Both the position numbers and the translations under genes were made by a program. DNA of 64,000 nucleotides from Mucilaginibacter sp. (GTDB taxonomy: Bacteria > Bacteroidota > Bacteroidia > Sphingobacteriales > Sphingobacteriaceae): contig NZ_JAQBOF010000029.1 of assembly GCF_028288185.1 (NCBI RefSeq), positions 1-64,000 on the forward strand, written 5' to 3'. The number at the start of each line of letters is the position of its first letter. Position 1 is the first letter of the stretch. The notes under the pieces are model-generated. The model was given only the letters and a program-made list of their open reading frames with translations. It ran no database searches and had not been told where the DNA came from. Of the stretch, positions 9,521-20,669 are shown piece by piece.

Positions 9521-11935
9521 ATGGCAAACAATCTAAAAAATACAAAAGCGGGTAACGGGCTTTCAAGGAAAAATTTTATACAAAACTGTGCTATAGGCAC
9601 CATAGCACTAAGCTCGGGTTCATTATTGGGCTGTTTAGTTACTCATAAAGCATTAGGCCAAAGTGGCGCGGCCGCGGTAAAAGTATCTTTAGATCAGGAC
9701 TGGCTTTTTGGCGGGAAGTTTATTACCGGCAGCGGACTACCCGGTTTTGATGATAATGCTTTTAAACAAATTACCCTACCCCATGCAGTCAACACTCTTT
9801 CATGGCAAGATTGGGATGTTAAAAACTGGCAGGACGTTTGGATCTATCGCCGTCATTTTACTATTCCTGAAAAACTAAAAGGTATGCGTATATTTTTAAA
9901 GTTTGATGGGGTAATGACTAATGCTTCGCCTTACATTAATGGTCATGAGTTACCGCAACACTTGGGCGGGTACCTGCCATTTCAATATGAAATTACTGAT
10001 TTTATAAAAGATGGGGATAATGTATTGGCATTGTCTGTAGATTCCCGTTGGAGCAATGTTCCGCCGGATGGCTCACCAAAGGGTGCGCCAAGTGTTGATT
10101 ATTTGGAAGTTGGCGGCATACATCGATCTGTTAGTTTACAGGCTGTTCCTAAGATCTTCATTAATGACGTTTTTGCCAAGCCCGTAGATGTTTTAACTAT
10201 TAACCGCCGAATTGAAGTTAGCTACACCGTAGATGCAGCCTTGTTACCCAATAAATCGGTTCGAATACGGGTTGAAATGAAAGATGGTAATCATACAATT
10301 GCCAAAGCAGAAAAAGCTATTACAATTAACAAGATAGGCGAATCAACTACATCAGTAACCCTATCTGCACTCAATAACATAACCTTATGGGACATAGACA
10401 ACCCTAAGTTATATGATATTGTTACTACAATATTGGTAGATGGGCAACCACTGCATAACTATACTAAACGCATTGGCGTAAGGGATGCTAAATTTAAATT
10501 AGAGGGCTTTTTTTTGAACGGACGCCGGTTACAGCTCTTCGGGTTAAACCGGCATGAGGTGTACCCTTATGTAGGTTTTGCAATGCCTGCAAGAGTTATG
10601 CGCAAAGATGCCGAGATACTTAAAAATGATTTCCATTGTAACATCGTACGTTGTTCGCATTACCCGCAAAATGATGCTTTTTTAGATGCTTGCGATGAGT
10701 TAGGCCTGATGGTATGGGAAGAAGTACCCGGATGGCAGTATATAGGGAATGATGCCTGGAAAGAGGTCTTGCTTCAAAACGTAAAGGACATGGTTATTCG
10801 TGATCGTAACCGGCCCTCAATTATTATTTGGGGTACAAGGGTAAATGAGTCGGCCAGTAATGAAGCTCTCTATCATAAAACACGAGAAATTGCTAAATCA
10901 CTGGATGATTCGCGCCCTACATCGGGTTCGCTGACACCTGATACAAGAAAAAACTGGGAAAAAGATTGGCACGAAGAAGTTTTTGCTTACGATGATTACC
11001 ACGCAGACTCTGATGCTAGTGTTGGTATACTTGATCCCATTGAGGACTACCCTTACATGCTTGCCGAAGCCGTGGGTCAATTTAATTACCCTAACCGCAA
11101 ATACTTCAATAGCTTTTATCGCCGTACGGCAGAAGTCAATATACAGGCTAACCAGGCACTTGCACATGCGCAGGCTCATAGCAAATCCGGCAGCAATCCA
11201 CGCAATAGCGGGGTGATAGCCTGGTGCGCTTTTGAGTATTCGAGTTTGCTTAATCAATATCGTAATGTAAAATATCCTGGAGTATCTGATGTTTTCAGGA
11301 TACCAAAATTGGGAGCCTCGTTTTATCTATCGCAAGGTGATCCAAAATCAGGTGCGGTAATTCATCCTAACTTTTACTGGGACTTTGGCCCTAAATCACC
11401 CAATGGCCCGGGGAAACATGTAGCTATTTTCTCCAACTGCGAGCGGTTAGAGTTGTTTATTGATAACCAAAGCCATACCAGTATTAAGCCGGATGTTAAA
11501 AACTATCCTAATTTAAAACACGCGCCATTTTTTACTGATCTTGAATTTACCACCAAACCTATTGAACTACGAATACATGGTTATGTAGGCGATGTTAAAG
11601 TTTGCTCCCGTTCGTACTCTGCTAATACAAGCCAGGATCAGTTTTCGTTGCTTGCTGATGATAAAGAAATACTTGGCGATGGTACAGACGCAACACGAGT
11701 TGTATTTAGAGTTCTTGATAAATTTGGAGCTCCAAGGCCTTTCGCGGGGGGTAATGTTACGTTCAATATAGATGGCCCAGGTATTATTGTAGGCGATAAC
11801 CCGTTCGATCTTAATGATAGTGGCGGCGCGGCAGCAATATGGGTAAAAGCAAGACCAAAAAGTTCAGGCATTATCAGTTTACACGCTAACCATGCTACAT
11901 TAGGAGCAAGTATAGTAAGCATTAAAGTTGTATAA
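9521..11935 (+). CDS. glycoside hydrolase family 2 (beta-galactosidase-like), possible Tat-exported
   Basis: 'LSRKNFIQNCAIGTIALSSG' Tat-like leader; 'LFGLNRHEVYP', 'IVRCSHYPQNDAFLDACDELGLMVWEEVPGW', 'RNRPSIIIWGTRVNESASNEALY'. Confidence 0.88.
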   Translation: MANNLKNTKAGNGLSRKNFIQNCAIGTIALSSGSLLGCLVTHKALGQSGAAAVKVSLDQDWLFGGKFITGSGLPGFDDNAFKQITLPHAVNTLSWQDWDVKNWQDVWIYRRHFTIPEKLKGMRIFLKFDGVMTNASPYINGHELPQHLGGYLPFQYEITDFIKDGDNVLALSVDSRWSNVPPDGSPKGAPSVDYLEVGGIHRSVSLQAVPKIFINDVFAKPVDVLTINRRIEVSYTVDAALLPNKSVRIRVEMKDGNHTIAKAEKAITINKIGESTTSVTLSALNNITLWDIDNPKLYDIVTTILVDGQPLHNYTKRIGVRDAKFKLEGFFLNGRRLQLFGLNRHEVYPYVGFAMPARVMRKDAEILKNDFHCNIVRCSHYPQNDAFLDACDELGLMVWEEVPGWQYIGNDAWKEVLLQNVKDMVIRDRNRPSIIIWGTRVNESASNEALYHKTREIAKSLDDSRPTSGSLTPDTRKNWEKDWHEEVFAYDDYHADSDASVGILDPIEDYPYMLAEAVGQFNYPNRKYFNSFYRRTAEVNIQANQALAHAQAHSKSGSNPRNSGVIAWCAFEYSSLLNQYRNVKYPGVSDVFRIPKLGASFYLSQGDPKSGAVIHPNFYWDFGPKSPNGPGKHVAIFSNCERLELFIDNQSHTSIKPDVKNYPNLKHAPFFTDLEFTTKPIELRIHGYVGDVKVCSRSYSANTSQDQFSLLADDKEILGDGTDATRVVFRVLDKFGAPRPFAGGNVTFNIDGPGIIVGDNPFDLNDSGGAAAIWVKARPKSSGIISLHANHATLGASIVSIKVV

Positions 11936-11956
11936 AAAGAGAGCTGTATATAATAC

Positions 11957-13960
11957 TTATTTCCTCCAGATACATCTGTAATTAAACCTGCGGTTAGGGG
12001 CGCTGTCGCCACTGGTACTTAATGAGATAGGATCAATTAAGTTATCGGGGTTATCACTCCAGTGGTAGTCGAAGGTCAAGCTATTCCCTTTAAATTTAAG
12101 CAAGCTACGGGGAATAGCAACTTCCAATTTATTGCCTTTATAGCGGTAATTAACTTTGGCTACTTCAACCCAATGATCGCCGGGTGCTTTTGCATCGTAG
12201 CGCAGTAGCGTGGTTGTTTTACTGTCGATCACTTTTTTGTTGACCATAAAATCATAACCATACCAACCCGTGTTCGAGTTTTGATCTGCATCAATCAATA
12301 GCAACATCCAGTTGTTACCTGTTGATGGCGATAGCTTTTGATCTGTTTCGGCGTAGAAGTACACATTGCTATTATCCACTCCTACTTTACAAGTTACAAT
12401 ATCATTACGCCCCGATGTGTCTTTATAATGCAAACCACCGTAGCCGTTATGATCCCGATGGGCTACATCTCCCCTGGTATCACGATATTCTGTTGCTATG
12501 GCTTTCCAATCGGCAAAATTGCCGTCTATTTTAATGAGTGTAATTCCTTTTAATTGTGGTATCGCGCGTACGCCTTTATACTTCCGTATATTTTCTGCCA
12601 TCTGCATATAATAGTTATCAGTATAGCCCCCTTTCATGGGTTGTATGGCTCTGTTAAATTCAGCGTTGTATTGATCCACAAAAAAGTAGGAATTTTTACG
12701 GCGCATAAAATCAAACGTTTTACCGGCATCGGGTTGGTATTTCCCGGCTGTCCATTCGTTCCAGTCGTTTATATATAAAAAGGACGGCTCGGCTTTTAAG
12801 GCTTCATCCCAACGTTGCTGGAAATATATACCATACCCCTCCGGGTGCGCCACTTTCTTTTTTAACCAGGGCACATAGGTTTCCAAAGGCATATCATGCG
12901 CATCCAGTTTCGGTTCACCATCAGCTCGCGACCATGATTTACCCACCAAACTTGATGGATGCTGCGCTGGCGTTACCGCCATCTCTTCGTGCTCGCCCTT
13001 ATGTGTTGCCATCAGGCTATCGGGGTTTAGCGCACGTACTTTTTTATCGCCCAAATCATAGCCAAAACTCCAGTTGTCTTCGGTACCAACATAGCGTTTA
13101 CCTGCCCATTTATAATAGCCCCACCACATACTGCGTGAAGTAAATGTGTTTTTTACTTCCTGAGTGTAATCTGTATAGAATTTATCGGTATAGTCTTTAT
13201 TGCCATAGTGGGGATTATTTTTATCCGTCAGCGCCGCTTCATCGTAATGCGGATTAGGATTTTCCTGAACATTCCCCGTAGCATCTTTAGCTTGTGGTGT
13301 GCCGTTATAAAGCAAAAGCGGTTTGCCATTCCAATAAAACCATAGATCCTGGTATTTATTTATCTTGTAGATCTTATCATAAAGATCCTGCACTACGGTG
13401 ATAACCGGGCCATTGTAGGCCCAAAAGCAGAATTGTGGAACCTTGTTGCCTTCGGCTTTCATTTTCTCCATTACGCTGAAGATGGTTTCCCATTCACTCC
13501 AATACCTAACCGCGTTGGTCACATCAAATATCAATACATCTACCCCAGCATCAGCAAGCATTGACATATCCTTGCGGATAACATACTCATCCCTGCTTAA
13601 AAAATAGCCCATTTCAGGTTCGCCCCAATGGTAAGAGCCTTCTTTCCATTGCGGATTTTTTGCGTCAAGGCGCGCGTTCGAGTCGGCAGCCAAAACCTTG
13701 CTTACATCCGCCGAATACGGGCTTTTCATGTTAGCCAGGTTATCGCTATGCCAGGTAATATAAAATATACCTACTACTCTTTTATGATCTGTCTTAACCG
13801 GTCCAACCGCATTCATGTCGGGCATTGTTCTGCCAAGCGCGTCTGTGGCAACCCATGTGTCTGAATATAAGTCGCGGTATTTATTTTGCTTGATAGCGTC
13901 TTGTGCTTTTGCAAATATCACACACAATAGAAAACACACCAGGAGTAGACTCTTTTTCAT
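11957..13960 (-). CDS. glycoside hydrolase-like (GH99/GH71-type fold) secreted protein with C-terminal CBM9-like domain
   Basis: Signal peptide; 'GIFYITWHSDN', 'DMSMLADAGVDVLIFDVTNA', 'PSFLYINDWNEWTAG', then 'IKIDGNFADWKAI...YFYAETDQ' CBM9-type region. Confidence 0.7.
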   Translation of the reverse strand: MKKSLLLVCFLLCVIFAKAQDAIKQNKYRDLYSDTWVATDALGRTMPDMNAVGPVKTDHKRVVGIFYITWHSDNLANMKSPYSADVSKVLAADSNARLDAKNPQWKEGSYHWGEPEMGYFLSRDEYVIRKDMSMLADAGVDVLIFDVTNAVRYWSEWETIFSVMEKMKAEGNKVPQFCFWAYNGPVITVVQDLYDKIYKINKYQDLWFYWNGKPLLLYNGTPQAKDATGNVQENPNPHYDEAALTDKNNPHYGNKDYTDKFYTDYTQEVKNTFTSRSMWWGYYKWAGKRYVGTEDNWSFGYDLGDKKVRALNPDSLMATHKGEHEEMAVTPAQHPSSLVGKSWSRADGEPKLDAHDMPLETYVPWLKKKVAHPEGYGIYFQQRWDEALKAEPSFLYINDWNEWTAGKYQPDAGKTFDFMRRKNSYFFVDQYNAEFNRAIQPMKGGYTDNYYMQMAENIRKYKGVRAIPQLKGITLIKIDGNFADWKAIATEYRDTRGDVAHRDHNGYGGLHYKDTSGRNDIVTCKVGVDNSNVYFYAETDQKLSPSTGNNWMLLLIDADQNSNTGWYGYDFMVNKKVIDSKTTTLLRYDAKAPGDHWVEVAKVNYRYKGNKLEVAIPRSLLKFKGNSLTFDYHWSDNPDNLIDPISLSTSGDSAPNRRFNYRCIWRK

Positions 13961-13993
13961 AGTTGCAGGTTATTAACAATCAAACATAAAAGA

Positions 13994-14017
13994 ATAGCCT
14001 TGTATATACAAGGCTAT
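13994..14017. terminator. perfect 24-nt palindrome, likely hairpin/terminator
   Basis: atagccttgtatatacaaggctat is identical to its reverse complement. Confidence 0.5.
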
Positions 14018-14035
14018 ATTAAATCAACAGAAACA

Positions 14036-14062
14036 AAAAAGCCTTCCTGATATGGGGAAGGC
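14036..14062 (-). terminator. intrinsic terminator of the inositol oxygenase transcript
   Basis: On the minus strand: gccttccccatatcaggaaggc followed by TTTTTT. Confidence 0.65.
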
Positions 14063-14071
14063 TCAGTCATA

Positions 14072-14941
14072 TTATAACTTAACCGTTTCCGGCAAATATT
14101 TAGCTATCAAATCTTCATAATAAGGTTTCAGTTCAGAAACAACAGGCACCTTAGGGCTTTTTGAATAGAGATCATACGGGTTAAACTTATCCACCCATTT
14201 AAACATGTCTTTATCATGCGGGGTTAATAAATGCTTATAAGCGTTCTCGCGATGTTGTGAATAGAACGAGTGATAACGGATCATATACAAAGCAGGCTCA
14301 GGCAAATAATCTTTGGTGAGGTGATACAAATACTCATCATGGCCCCATGACATGTGTACGTTGTCTAAGCCGCACTCGTGCGAATAAACACCGTATTTGG
14401 TATTAAACCTTTCGTCATGGATATCCGGATTCGCAGCAAAGAACTCCGGGTAAACAATTTTATCTGAGAACGCGCAGCCAACCGGAAAGGTATCTCCTAC
14501 TACGTTCCACTGCGGCTCGCCAAATAAGCAAAGCACTTTACCAAGGTCATGTATAAAACCGGTTAACACAAACCAATCCGGGTAGCCGTCTGCACGGATA
14601 GCTTCAGCTGTTTGTAGTAAGTGTTGTAACTGATCTAATGATATATCCGGATCAGAATCATCAACCAACGTATTCAAGTATTCCATGGCTTTCCACCAGG
14701 GCATTTCCATTTTATCAAACTTCAGGAAGTTGGCTTTTTTTGCCAGCACATTATCATAGGTTTGATATTTGTGGTTAAGGCGATAAAACTCCCTAACCCC
14801 ATCAATTTCCGGAGCATCATAATTTCTAAACTCCTCTTTAGTTTTGGTGGGTCCGGTTTCCGGATATCTTTTTAAAACATCATCCTCCCAAACGTCTAAA
14901 CTAGCTAAAGGAGATAATTCACTTTCATTTAGATTTTCCAT
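14072..14941 (-). CDS. inositol oxygenase (MIOX family)
   Basis: '[14 protein letters not shown]', '[15 protein letters not shown]', '[16 protein letters not shown]', '[12 protein letters not shown]', '[12 protein letters not shown]' MIOX signatures. Confidence 0.93.
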   Translation of the reverse strand: MENLNESELSPLASLDVWEDDVLKRYPETGPTKTKEEFRNYDAPEIDGVREFYRLNHKYQTYDNVLAKKANFLKFDKMEMPWWKAMEYLNTLVDDSDPDISLDQLQHLLQTAEAIRADGYPDWFVLTGFIHDLGKVLCLFGEPQWNVVGDTFPVGCAFSDKIVYPEFFAANPDIHDERFNTKYGVYSHECGLDNVHMSWGHDEYLYHLTKDYLPEPALYMIRYHSFYSQHRENAYKHLLTPHDKDMFKWVDKFNPYDLYSKSPKVPVVSELKPYYEDLIAKYLPETVKL

Positions 14942-14963
14942 ATCTGTTTTAATTTAATTAAAG

Positions 14964-16589
14964 TTACCAAAAAACTGTATAAAGTGCAGTCAATATGCCA
15001 CAAATTAATACCGAAGCAACAATAAAAGAAGGCGTTACCTTAAACATACTACTATCAACCTCAAGGCCTTTTTTATTGTCTTTGCTTTCAGGATCTGTTA
15101 AAGTTACCAATACCATTAATATAATAATAATGACAAAAACCCAACTCATTCGGTTTAAAAATGGTATGGCCTCTATAGCGCCACCAGATATTTGTGGCAG
15201 GTATTTAAACAATAATGATAACGGGATAACTATTACCGCTGATACCAGGGCCGCTCTTGATGTGGTTTTTTTCCAGAAAAAGCCTAATAAAAATATAGCG
15301 AATATACCCGGCGAAATAAATCCTACCCATTCTTGTATAAACTGGTAAACCTGGTCGAACGTACGCAGCGTTGGCGCAACACACATGGCAATTACCGATG
15401 CTACTACAACCGTAATACGCCCTATATTAACCAATAGCTTTTCTGAGGCTTTTTTGTTGATATATTTCTTATAAATATCTAACGTAAAAATGGTAGCAAT
15501 ACTATTGCTTTTACCAGCTAAAGAAGCTACAATTGCCGCTGTAAGGGCTGCAAATGCCAAACCCTTCAACCCGGTAGGCAAAAGGTTCATTAATGTTGGG
15601 TAAGCATGATCTGGTTTAACTACGCCGCCATCCATCATTTCTGTATGAAAATAACCATGCTGATATAATACAAATGCGGCAATACCCGGAATTACCACAA
15701 TAACCGGTATTAACAATTTTAAAAACGCGGCAAATATTAACCCGCTGCGGCCGGTTTTTAAATCGGCGCCTAAGGCACGTTGCACAATGTATTGGTTACA
15801 GCCCCAGTAGTTTAAATTGTTTATCCAAAGGCCGCCCGCCAGTACAGCAATGCCCGGCAGGTCATTGTAATATTTATCTCCTTTATGAAATATCATGTGG
15901 AAGTGATCTGAAGCCTGATCTCTTAATAACGGCAATGCATCAAAAACTGTTTTGGCACCCAACTTATCAGATACTAAATGCAGTGCCATATAACAGGTTA
16001 TTAAACCTCCCATCACCAAAACAAATACCTGTATAACATCCGTATAGCCAATAACTTTCATGCCACCCAGTGTAATTATAGCCGAAAATATAGCTAATGC
16101 GATGATACAGACCTTAAAATCTATACCGGTAATGGTTTCGATAGCTAATGCGCCTAAAAAGAAAATCGAGGTTAAATTAACAAATACATAAATTAACAAC
16201 CACAACACGGCCATAACACCACTCACGGTATCATTGTAACGCATGGCCAGAAACTGAGGCATGGTATATATTTTATTTTTGAGATAGATGGGCAAAATAA
16301 ATATAGCCACAATAATTAGCGTAGCCGCGGCCATCCACTCATAGCTGGCAATGGCCAGGCCCATGGCGAAACCGGAGCCAGACATGGCGATAAAATGCTC
16401 GGATGATATATTAGATGCAATAATAGATGCACCGATTGCCCACCAGGTTAATGAGCCTTGCGCCAGGAAATAATCTTTGGTATCGGCATTAAGGTTCTTT
16501 TTGCTTTTATAAATCCAATAGCCATAGCTTGATACTACAATAAAATAAATAAGAAATACAATATAATCACAAGTAGACAAATGGTTCAT
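14964..16589 (-). CDS. SSS family sodium/solute symporter (possibly sugar/inositol)
   Basis: Multi-TM SSS protein: 'SNISSEHFIAMSGSGFAMG', 'LAAFLKLLIPVIVVIPGIAA', 'LTAAIVASLAGKSNSIATIFTLDIYKKYI'. Confidence 0.9.
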   Translation of the reverse strand: MNHLSTCDYIVFLIYFIVVSSYGYWIYKSKKNLNADTKDYFLAQGSLTWWAIGASIIASNISSEHFIAMSGSGFAMGLAIASYEWMAAATLIIVAIFILPIYLKNKIYTMPQFLAMRYNDTVSGVMAVLWLLIYVFVNLTSIFFLGALAIETITGIDFKVCIIALAIFSAIITLGGMKVIGYTDVIQVFVLVMGGLITCYMALHLVSDKLGAKTVFDALPLLRDQASDHFHMIFHKGDKYYNDLPGIAVLAGGLWINNLNYWGCNQYIVQRALGADLKTGRSGLIFAAFLKLLIPVIVVIPGIAAFVLYQHGYFHTEMMDGGVVKPDHAYPTLMNLLPTGLKGLAFAALTAAIVASLAGKSNSIATIFTLDIYKKYINKKASEKLLVNIGRITVVVASVIAMCVAPTLRTFDQVYQFIQEWVGFISPGIFAIFLLGFFWKKTTSRAALVSAVIVIPLSLLFKYLPQISGGAIEAIPFLNRMSWVFVIIIILMVLVTLTDPESKDNKKGLEVDSSMFKVTPSFIVASVLICGILTALYTVFW

Positions 16590-16873
16590 TTATATCAGGA
16601 TATTAGAGTTATGAATTGGTACTATCGAAGTACTGCAAAATAATTGTTATAAACAAATTACAGCAACTATTAAAGTATAACCTAAATCCCTATATATTTA
16701 TTAAGCGAGCATGTGAATTATTCTGCGCTAAAGATAGAACAAGAGCGAGAAAGGGATAATATTTATCAGATATTACAGGACTACCAACGTAAATGTTTTA
16801 ATGTAACTGATTCACAGTTTATCATAAAAGATGTGAAACAGGTATCATCCAATAAAACAGCCGATCAAAAATA

Positions 16874-17074
16874 TTAGTTCTCTACCTGAGGTTTCGATTG
16901 GCTCAAATTAATGCGTTGGTATCTTTCTAACAGCCCGTCTTCGTTTATAGCGTAGTTGGCGTCATCAGTATTGGTGTCGATTTTATATTGGGCTTTAGAT
17001 TTGCGTATTTTAGCATATAAGGGTATTAATATGGCACCTAATATTAACACTATTTGTAAAGTTATGAGTAGCAT
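16874..17074 (-). CDS. small single-TM hypothetical protein
   Basis: 66 aa, N-terminal hydrophobic helix followed by a polar tail; lies upstream of the symporter on the same strand. Confidence 0.5.
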   Translation of the reverse strand: MLLITLQIVLILGAILIPLYAKIRKSKAQYKIDTNTDDANYAINEDGLLERYQRINLSQSKPQVEN

Positions 17075-17281
17075 GATGTATCTATTTAAATTTCATGCTT
17101 TTTATAAACCAAAAAGAGTGCCGAAAAATTTCACACCATGCTAAAATTAATTTTACAGTACATTCTACAATAAAAAAGTACATATAACCTATTGCAAGAT
17201 TATATTATTTTATATAATTTTCTCAAATTATTGAAAAACAACCACTTAAATCACCTTTAACACTTAATTAATCGCAACAAG

Positions 17282-18049
17282 ATGAGAAAACTCTACAAAA
17301 ATATTTTAGCTGTATTAGCGTGCCTGCTTGTAGCCGCATTTATAATAAGCTGTTCAAAAAAAGATACAACTGACACAACAGTCACAACCGGGAGCGGTTG
17401 CCCAACATGTTCAAACGTACCAATTGCAGCGGCTGCTAATAATACCATCAGCAAGGGTATTTACATAGGAGTAGTTATAGGCTCAACCGGTACTATTAAA
17501 TTCGACATTGCAAATGGCGGCACAAGTGCAACAGGCACTTTAGTTCTTGATGGCGTTACTATTATTCTTATCAGTACAAGCACTCCAACGGCTGGTTCTG
17601 CGTTCTCTGCTATTTTTACCGGTAAATTAAACGGGGCAGACGTTAGTATTAAGTTTAATGTTGATGCTGATGGTAAAAACCCTATAATTACCTTACCTAT
17701 TATACCCGGTCATCCATCCGCGCAATTCTGTATAACTAAAGAGCTATTAACATCACTTATTGAGGCTTATGTTGGCACATACAGCTCTACCAAGCCCGAA
17801 ACCGGTACATTTAACATGTTAGTTAACCGTACAGATAAGGTTTGGAGCGTTATTCACAGTGCAAGCGGATCAACAGACGTTAAAGGGGAATCAGGAACAA
17901 TAGTTGGACTTAACCTCCTTGATTCAAACGGAAAGACAATAGCTACCTTAAGTAGAAATTCTAGTGGCTTAGATGTAGTTAACGGCACATTTGCCGGTGG
18001 TGGAAGCGGCACCGAAATTACTACTGTTACAGGCACAAGAGCGCTATAA
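17282..18049 (+). CDS. hypothetical lipoprotein
   Basis: 'LLVAAFIISCSKKD' lipobox; beta-rich body. Confidence 0.65.
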   Translation: MRKLYKNILAVLACLLVAAFIISCSKKDTTDTTVTTGSGCPTCSNVPIAAAANNTISKGIYIGVVIGSTGTIKFDIANGGTSATGTLVLDGVTIILISTSTPTAGSAFSAIFTGKLNGADVSIKFNVDADGKNPIITLPIIPGHPSAQFCITKELLTSLIEAYVGTYSSTKPETGTFNMLVNRTDKVWSVIHSASGSTDVKGESGTIVGLNLLDSNGKTIATLSRNSSGLDVVNGTFAGGGSGTEITTVTGTRAL

Positions 18050-18061
18050 ATTATATTACTT

Positions 18062-18090
18062 ATTACCAAAAAACCGGGCTTTTTGGTAAT
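18062..18090. terminator. bidirectional hairpin terminator between convergent genes
   Basis: attaccaaaaaaccgggctttttggtaat. Confidence 0.6.
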
Positions 18091-18096
18091 AAGTAA

Positions 18097-18696
18097 TTAT
18101 ATAGCATTTACTTTTAACCATCCGGTTATGCTCATTCGTGGTTTATTGGTGCATAAAACTTCATGTTCCAGTTCGTTGCTTTTAAAAAACACGCTTTTGC
18201 CATTTTCTGGTGATATAATTTGTAAGTCATCAATATGATGTATGCATAACTCTCCTCCATCTGCCTCAAGCCATCCTGTGTTTAAATAAATAATCATAGA
18301 GTATTTGCGGCTATCATTACTTTTAAACTGATCCAGGTGCTTTTTATAAAAACTGCCTATTGGATATAAAGTATAATGAAATTCATAACCGGTAATGCCC
18401 GTATAGCAGGTATTATTTAAATGGAGTATAAAACTATCCATTACATCAAAAAATGCATTTTCATGGCTATTATTATGCTTTCTGTCAAGCCAATAAATCA
18501 TATCCCCTCTTATCTTGCTGTCGTGCTTTACATCCTTATCGTTTCCGGTACCGGCATGTTTAAAAAGCTTTTCGGAATAAATATTTATAAGATTTTGCTT
18601 GAGCTGCAACGAAAGTTGCGCGCTGATGAAGTTTTGTGTTATACCTACTTTATTGTCAATAAAACTGTCAATAAGGGCATTAAATATTTTTTTCAA
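18097..18696 (-). CDS. 2OG-Fe(II) oxygenase (prolyl 4-hydroxylase-like)
   Basis: 'YPIGSFYKKHLDQFKSNDSRKYSMIIYLNTGWLEADGGELCIH...SVFFKSNELEHEVL' HxD...H motif. Confidence 0.82.
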   Translation of the reverse strand: MKKIFNALIDSFIDNKVGITQNFISAQLSLQLKQNLINIYSEKLFKHAGTGNDKDVKHDSKIRGDMIYWLDRKHNNSHENAFFDVMDSFILHLNNTCYTGITGYEFHYTLYPIGSFYKKHLDQFKSNDSRKYSMIIYLNTGWLEADGGELCIHHIDDLQIISPENGKSVFFKSNELEHEVLCTNKPRMSITGWLKVNAI

Positions 18697-18767
18697 TAAA
18701 TGCTGGGTGATACGATGAGTGGTATGGCGTCAAGGTACTCTTAATTTATTGGTTTCAAGCGATATAC

Positions 18768-19193
18768 TTATAGATTTGCAGAAACCCCACCCCATTCTTC
18801 AGGCGTTACATCGGCTATAGTTTGCGAGAAAGTCCATACGTGGCCGCCAATATCTCTTACAGAATACTGCCGCTCACCATAAGGAAAATTAGATGGTGGC
18901 CTTAATATCTCGGCACCTCGGGTTTGTGCATGTTCACAATGTGCCGATACATTTTTAATACGTACCAATATCGTACTTCGTGGGATAGGCTTATCAGGGT
19001 TTGCTTCGCTGATAGCTATTGCTCCATCCTCAAAAGAAAGTTGAGCCCGATGCTTTCCTGCCCGCCAGCGTTCAGAAAATCCGAATGTGTTAGTGAGCCA
19101 GCTTATGGCTGCAACAATATCCGCGTATTCTAACACTGGGATTATTGTACAGGCTGGCATTGACAGGTTATCATGTAATTTATTGGGGTTCAT
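18768..19193 (-). CDS. VOC/glyoxalase-like protein
   Basis: 'PVLEYADIVAAISWLTNTFGFSERWR...GERQYSVRDIGGHVWTFSQ'. Confidence 0.85.
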   Translation of the reverse strand: MNPNKLHDNLSMPACTIIPVLEYADIVAAISWLTNTFGFSERWRAGKHRAQLSFEDGAIAISEANPDKPIPRSTILVRIKNVSAHCEHAQTRGAEILRPPSNFPYGERQYSVRDIGGHVWTFSQTIADVTPEEWGGVSANL

Positions 19194-19254
19194 AATGTAA
19201 AGCTAAATAAAAAAATAAATTTATAAATGCTTGATGCACATTCGTTTTATTTAT

Positions 19255-19287
19255 AAAAAAAGCCATTTACGTGAGTAAATGGCTTTT
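19255..19287. terminator. hairpin terminator (3' of ald)
   Basis: aaaaaagccatttacgtgagtaaatggctttttt-type inverted repeat. Confidence 0.7.
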
Positions 19288-19308
19288 TAGAATTGTGTTT
19301 AATAATAT

Positions 19309-20421
19309 CTAGTTTTTAAATCTTGGTTCCATAAATGGGTAGTTGTAAACATCAGCCACTGCTTTGTAAGTTACAGAACCATCAAACGTGTTTAATCCTT
19401 TTAATAATGCAGGATTATCAGAGAACGCTTTGCTGTATCCTTTGTTAGCAATTTGCAACGCATAACCTAAAGTGGCATTAGTAAGTGCTATAGTTGAAGT
19501 ATTTGGTACTGCGCCAGGCATATTGCCTACTGAGTAATGCAATACATTGTGTTTTATATAAACCGGGTTATCATGCGTAGTTGCATGGTCGGCAGTTTCA
19601 AACATACCGCCCTGGTCAATTGCAATATCTACAATTACAGAACCCGGCTCCATCGTAGTGATCATGGCTTCTGTAACCAACTTAGGTGATTTTGCTCCCG
19701 GTATTAAAACTGCGCCAATAACCAGGTCTGAGTTTTTAACCGCTTTGGCAATATTGCTTGAATTTGAAGCAAGAGTTGATATCTGATAACCAAATATATC
19801 ATCCAGTTGACGCAGCCTGTCTAAATTATTATCAATAATAGTAACATCGGCACCTAAACCAATGGCAATTTTAGCAGCATTTGTACCAGCTACACCACCA
19901 CCAATAATAGTAACCTTACCCCTGCGTACACCTGGTACCCCACTTAACAACACGCCTTTACCACCGTTAGGTTTCTCTAAAAAACTCGCGCCAACCTGTA
20001 CAGCCATACGGCCGGCAACTTCGCTCATTGGTGTAAGTAATGGTAATGTACCATTTGGTAACTGTATAGTTTCGTAAGCTACGGCGGTAACTTTGCTTTC
20101 TAATAATGCGGTTGTTAGTTTGGGCTCGGCAGCTAAGTGCAGGTAAGTAAACAATACCAGATCATTACGGAAATATTGAAATTCGCTTTCAATAGGTTCT
20201 TTAACCTTCATCACCATCTCGGCACCCCATGCTTCGGCAGCAGTGTCAACTAGCGTTGCACCTGCTTTTTCATAGCTTGTATTGGTAAAACCAGAGCCTT
20301 CGCCTGCAGTTTTTTGGATTGATACCTTATGACCTGCTGCAACTAATGCTTCTACACCTGCCGGTGTAAGGGCCACCCTGTTTTCGTTGTTTTTAATTTC
20401 TTTTGGAACGCCAATTGTCAT
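19309..20421 (-). CDS. ald: alanine dehydrogenase
   Basis: '[26 protein letters not shown]', '[34 protein letters not shown]', '[22 protein letters not shown]'. Confidence 0.96.
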   Translation of the reverse strand: MTIGVPKEIKNNENRVALTPAGVEALVAAGHKVSIQKTAGEGSGFTNTSYEKAGATLVDTAAEAWGAEMVMKVKEPIESEFQYFRNDLVLFTYLHLAAEPKLTTALLESKVTAVAYETIQLPNGTLPLLTPMSEVAGRMAVQVGASFLEKPNGGKGVLLSGVPGVRRGKVTIIGGGVAGTNAAKIAIGLGADVTIIDNNLDRLRQLDDIFGYQISTLASNSSNIAKAVKNSDLVIGAVLIPGAKSPKLVTEAMITTMEPGSVIVDIAIDQGGMFETADHATTHDNPVYIKHNVLHYSVGNMPGAVPNTSTIALTNATLGYALQIANKGYSKAFSDNPALLKGLNTFDGSVTYKAVADVYNYPFMEPRFKN

Positions 20422-20669
20422 TTTTATAGTATTACTTTATGAGATAAATAAATTATCAATAATCGAACTCATTTTACAAGTCCGATCACCGCAAAAGCGG
20501 ATTGATATAAGTTTAGCGGTATAATCCTGAGACAGTTAATTTCAGACTCCAAAAATAATCAAATAATCTGCCTTTGAAGATTTTGTAACCAAATAAAATT
20601 TGGTGGAGTTAATTGTTTAACTTGCTATGACAAAACAAAGCCCGTATATGGAGGTTAATGTAAAATACT

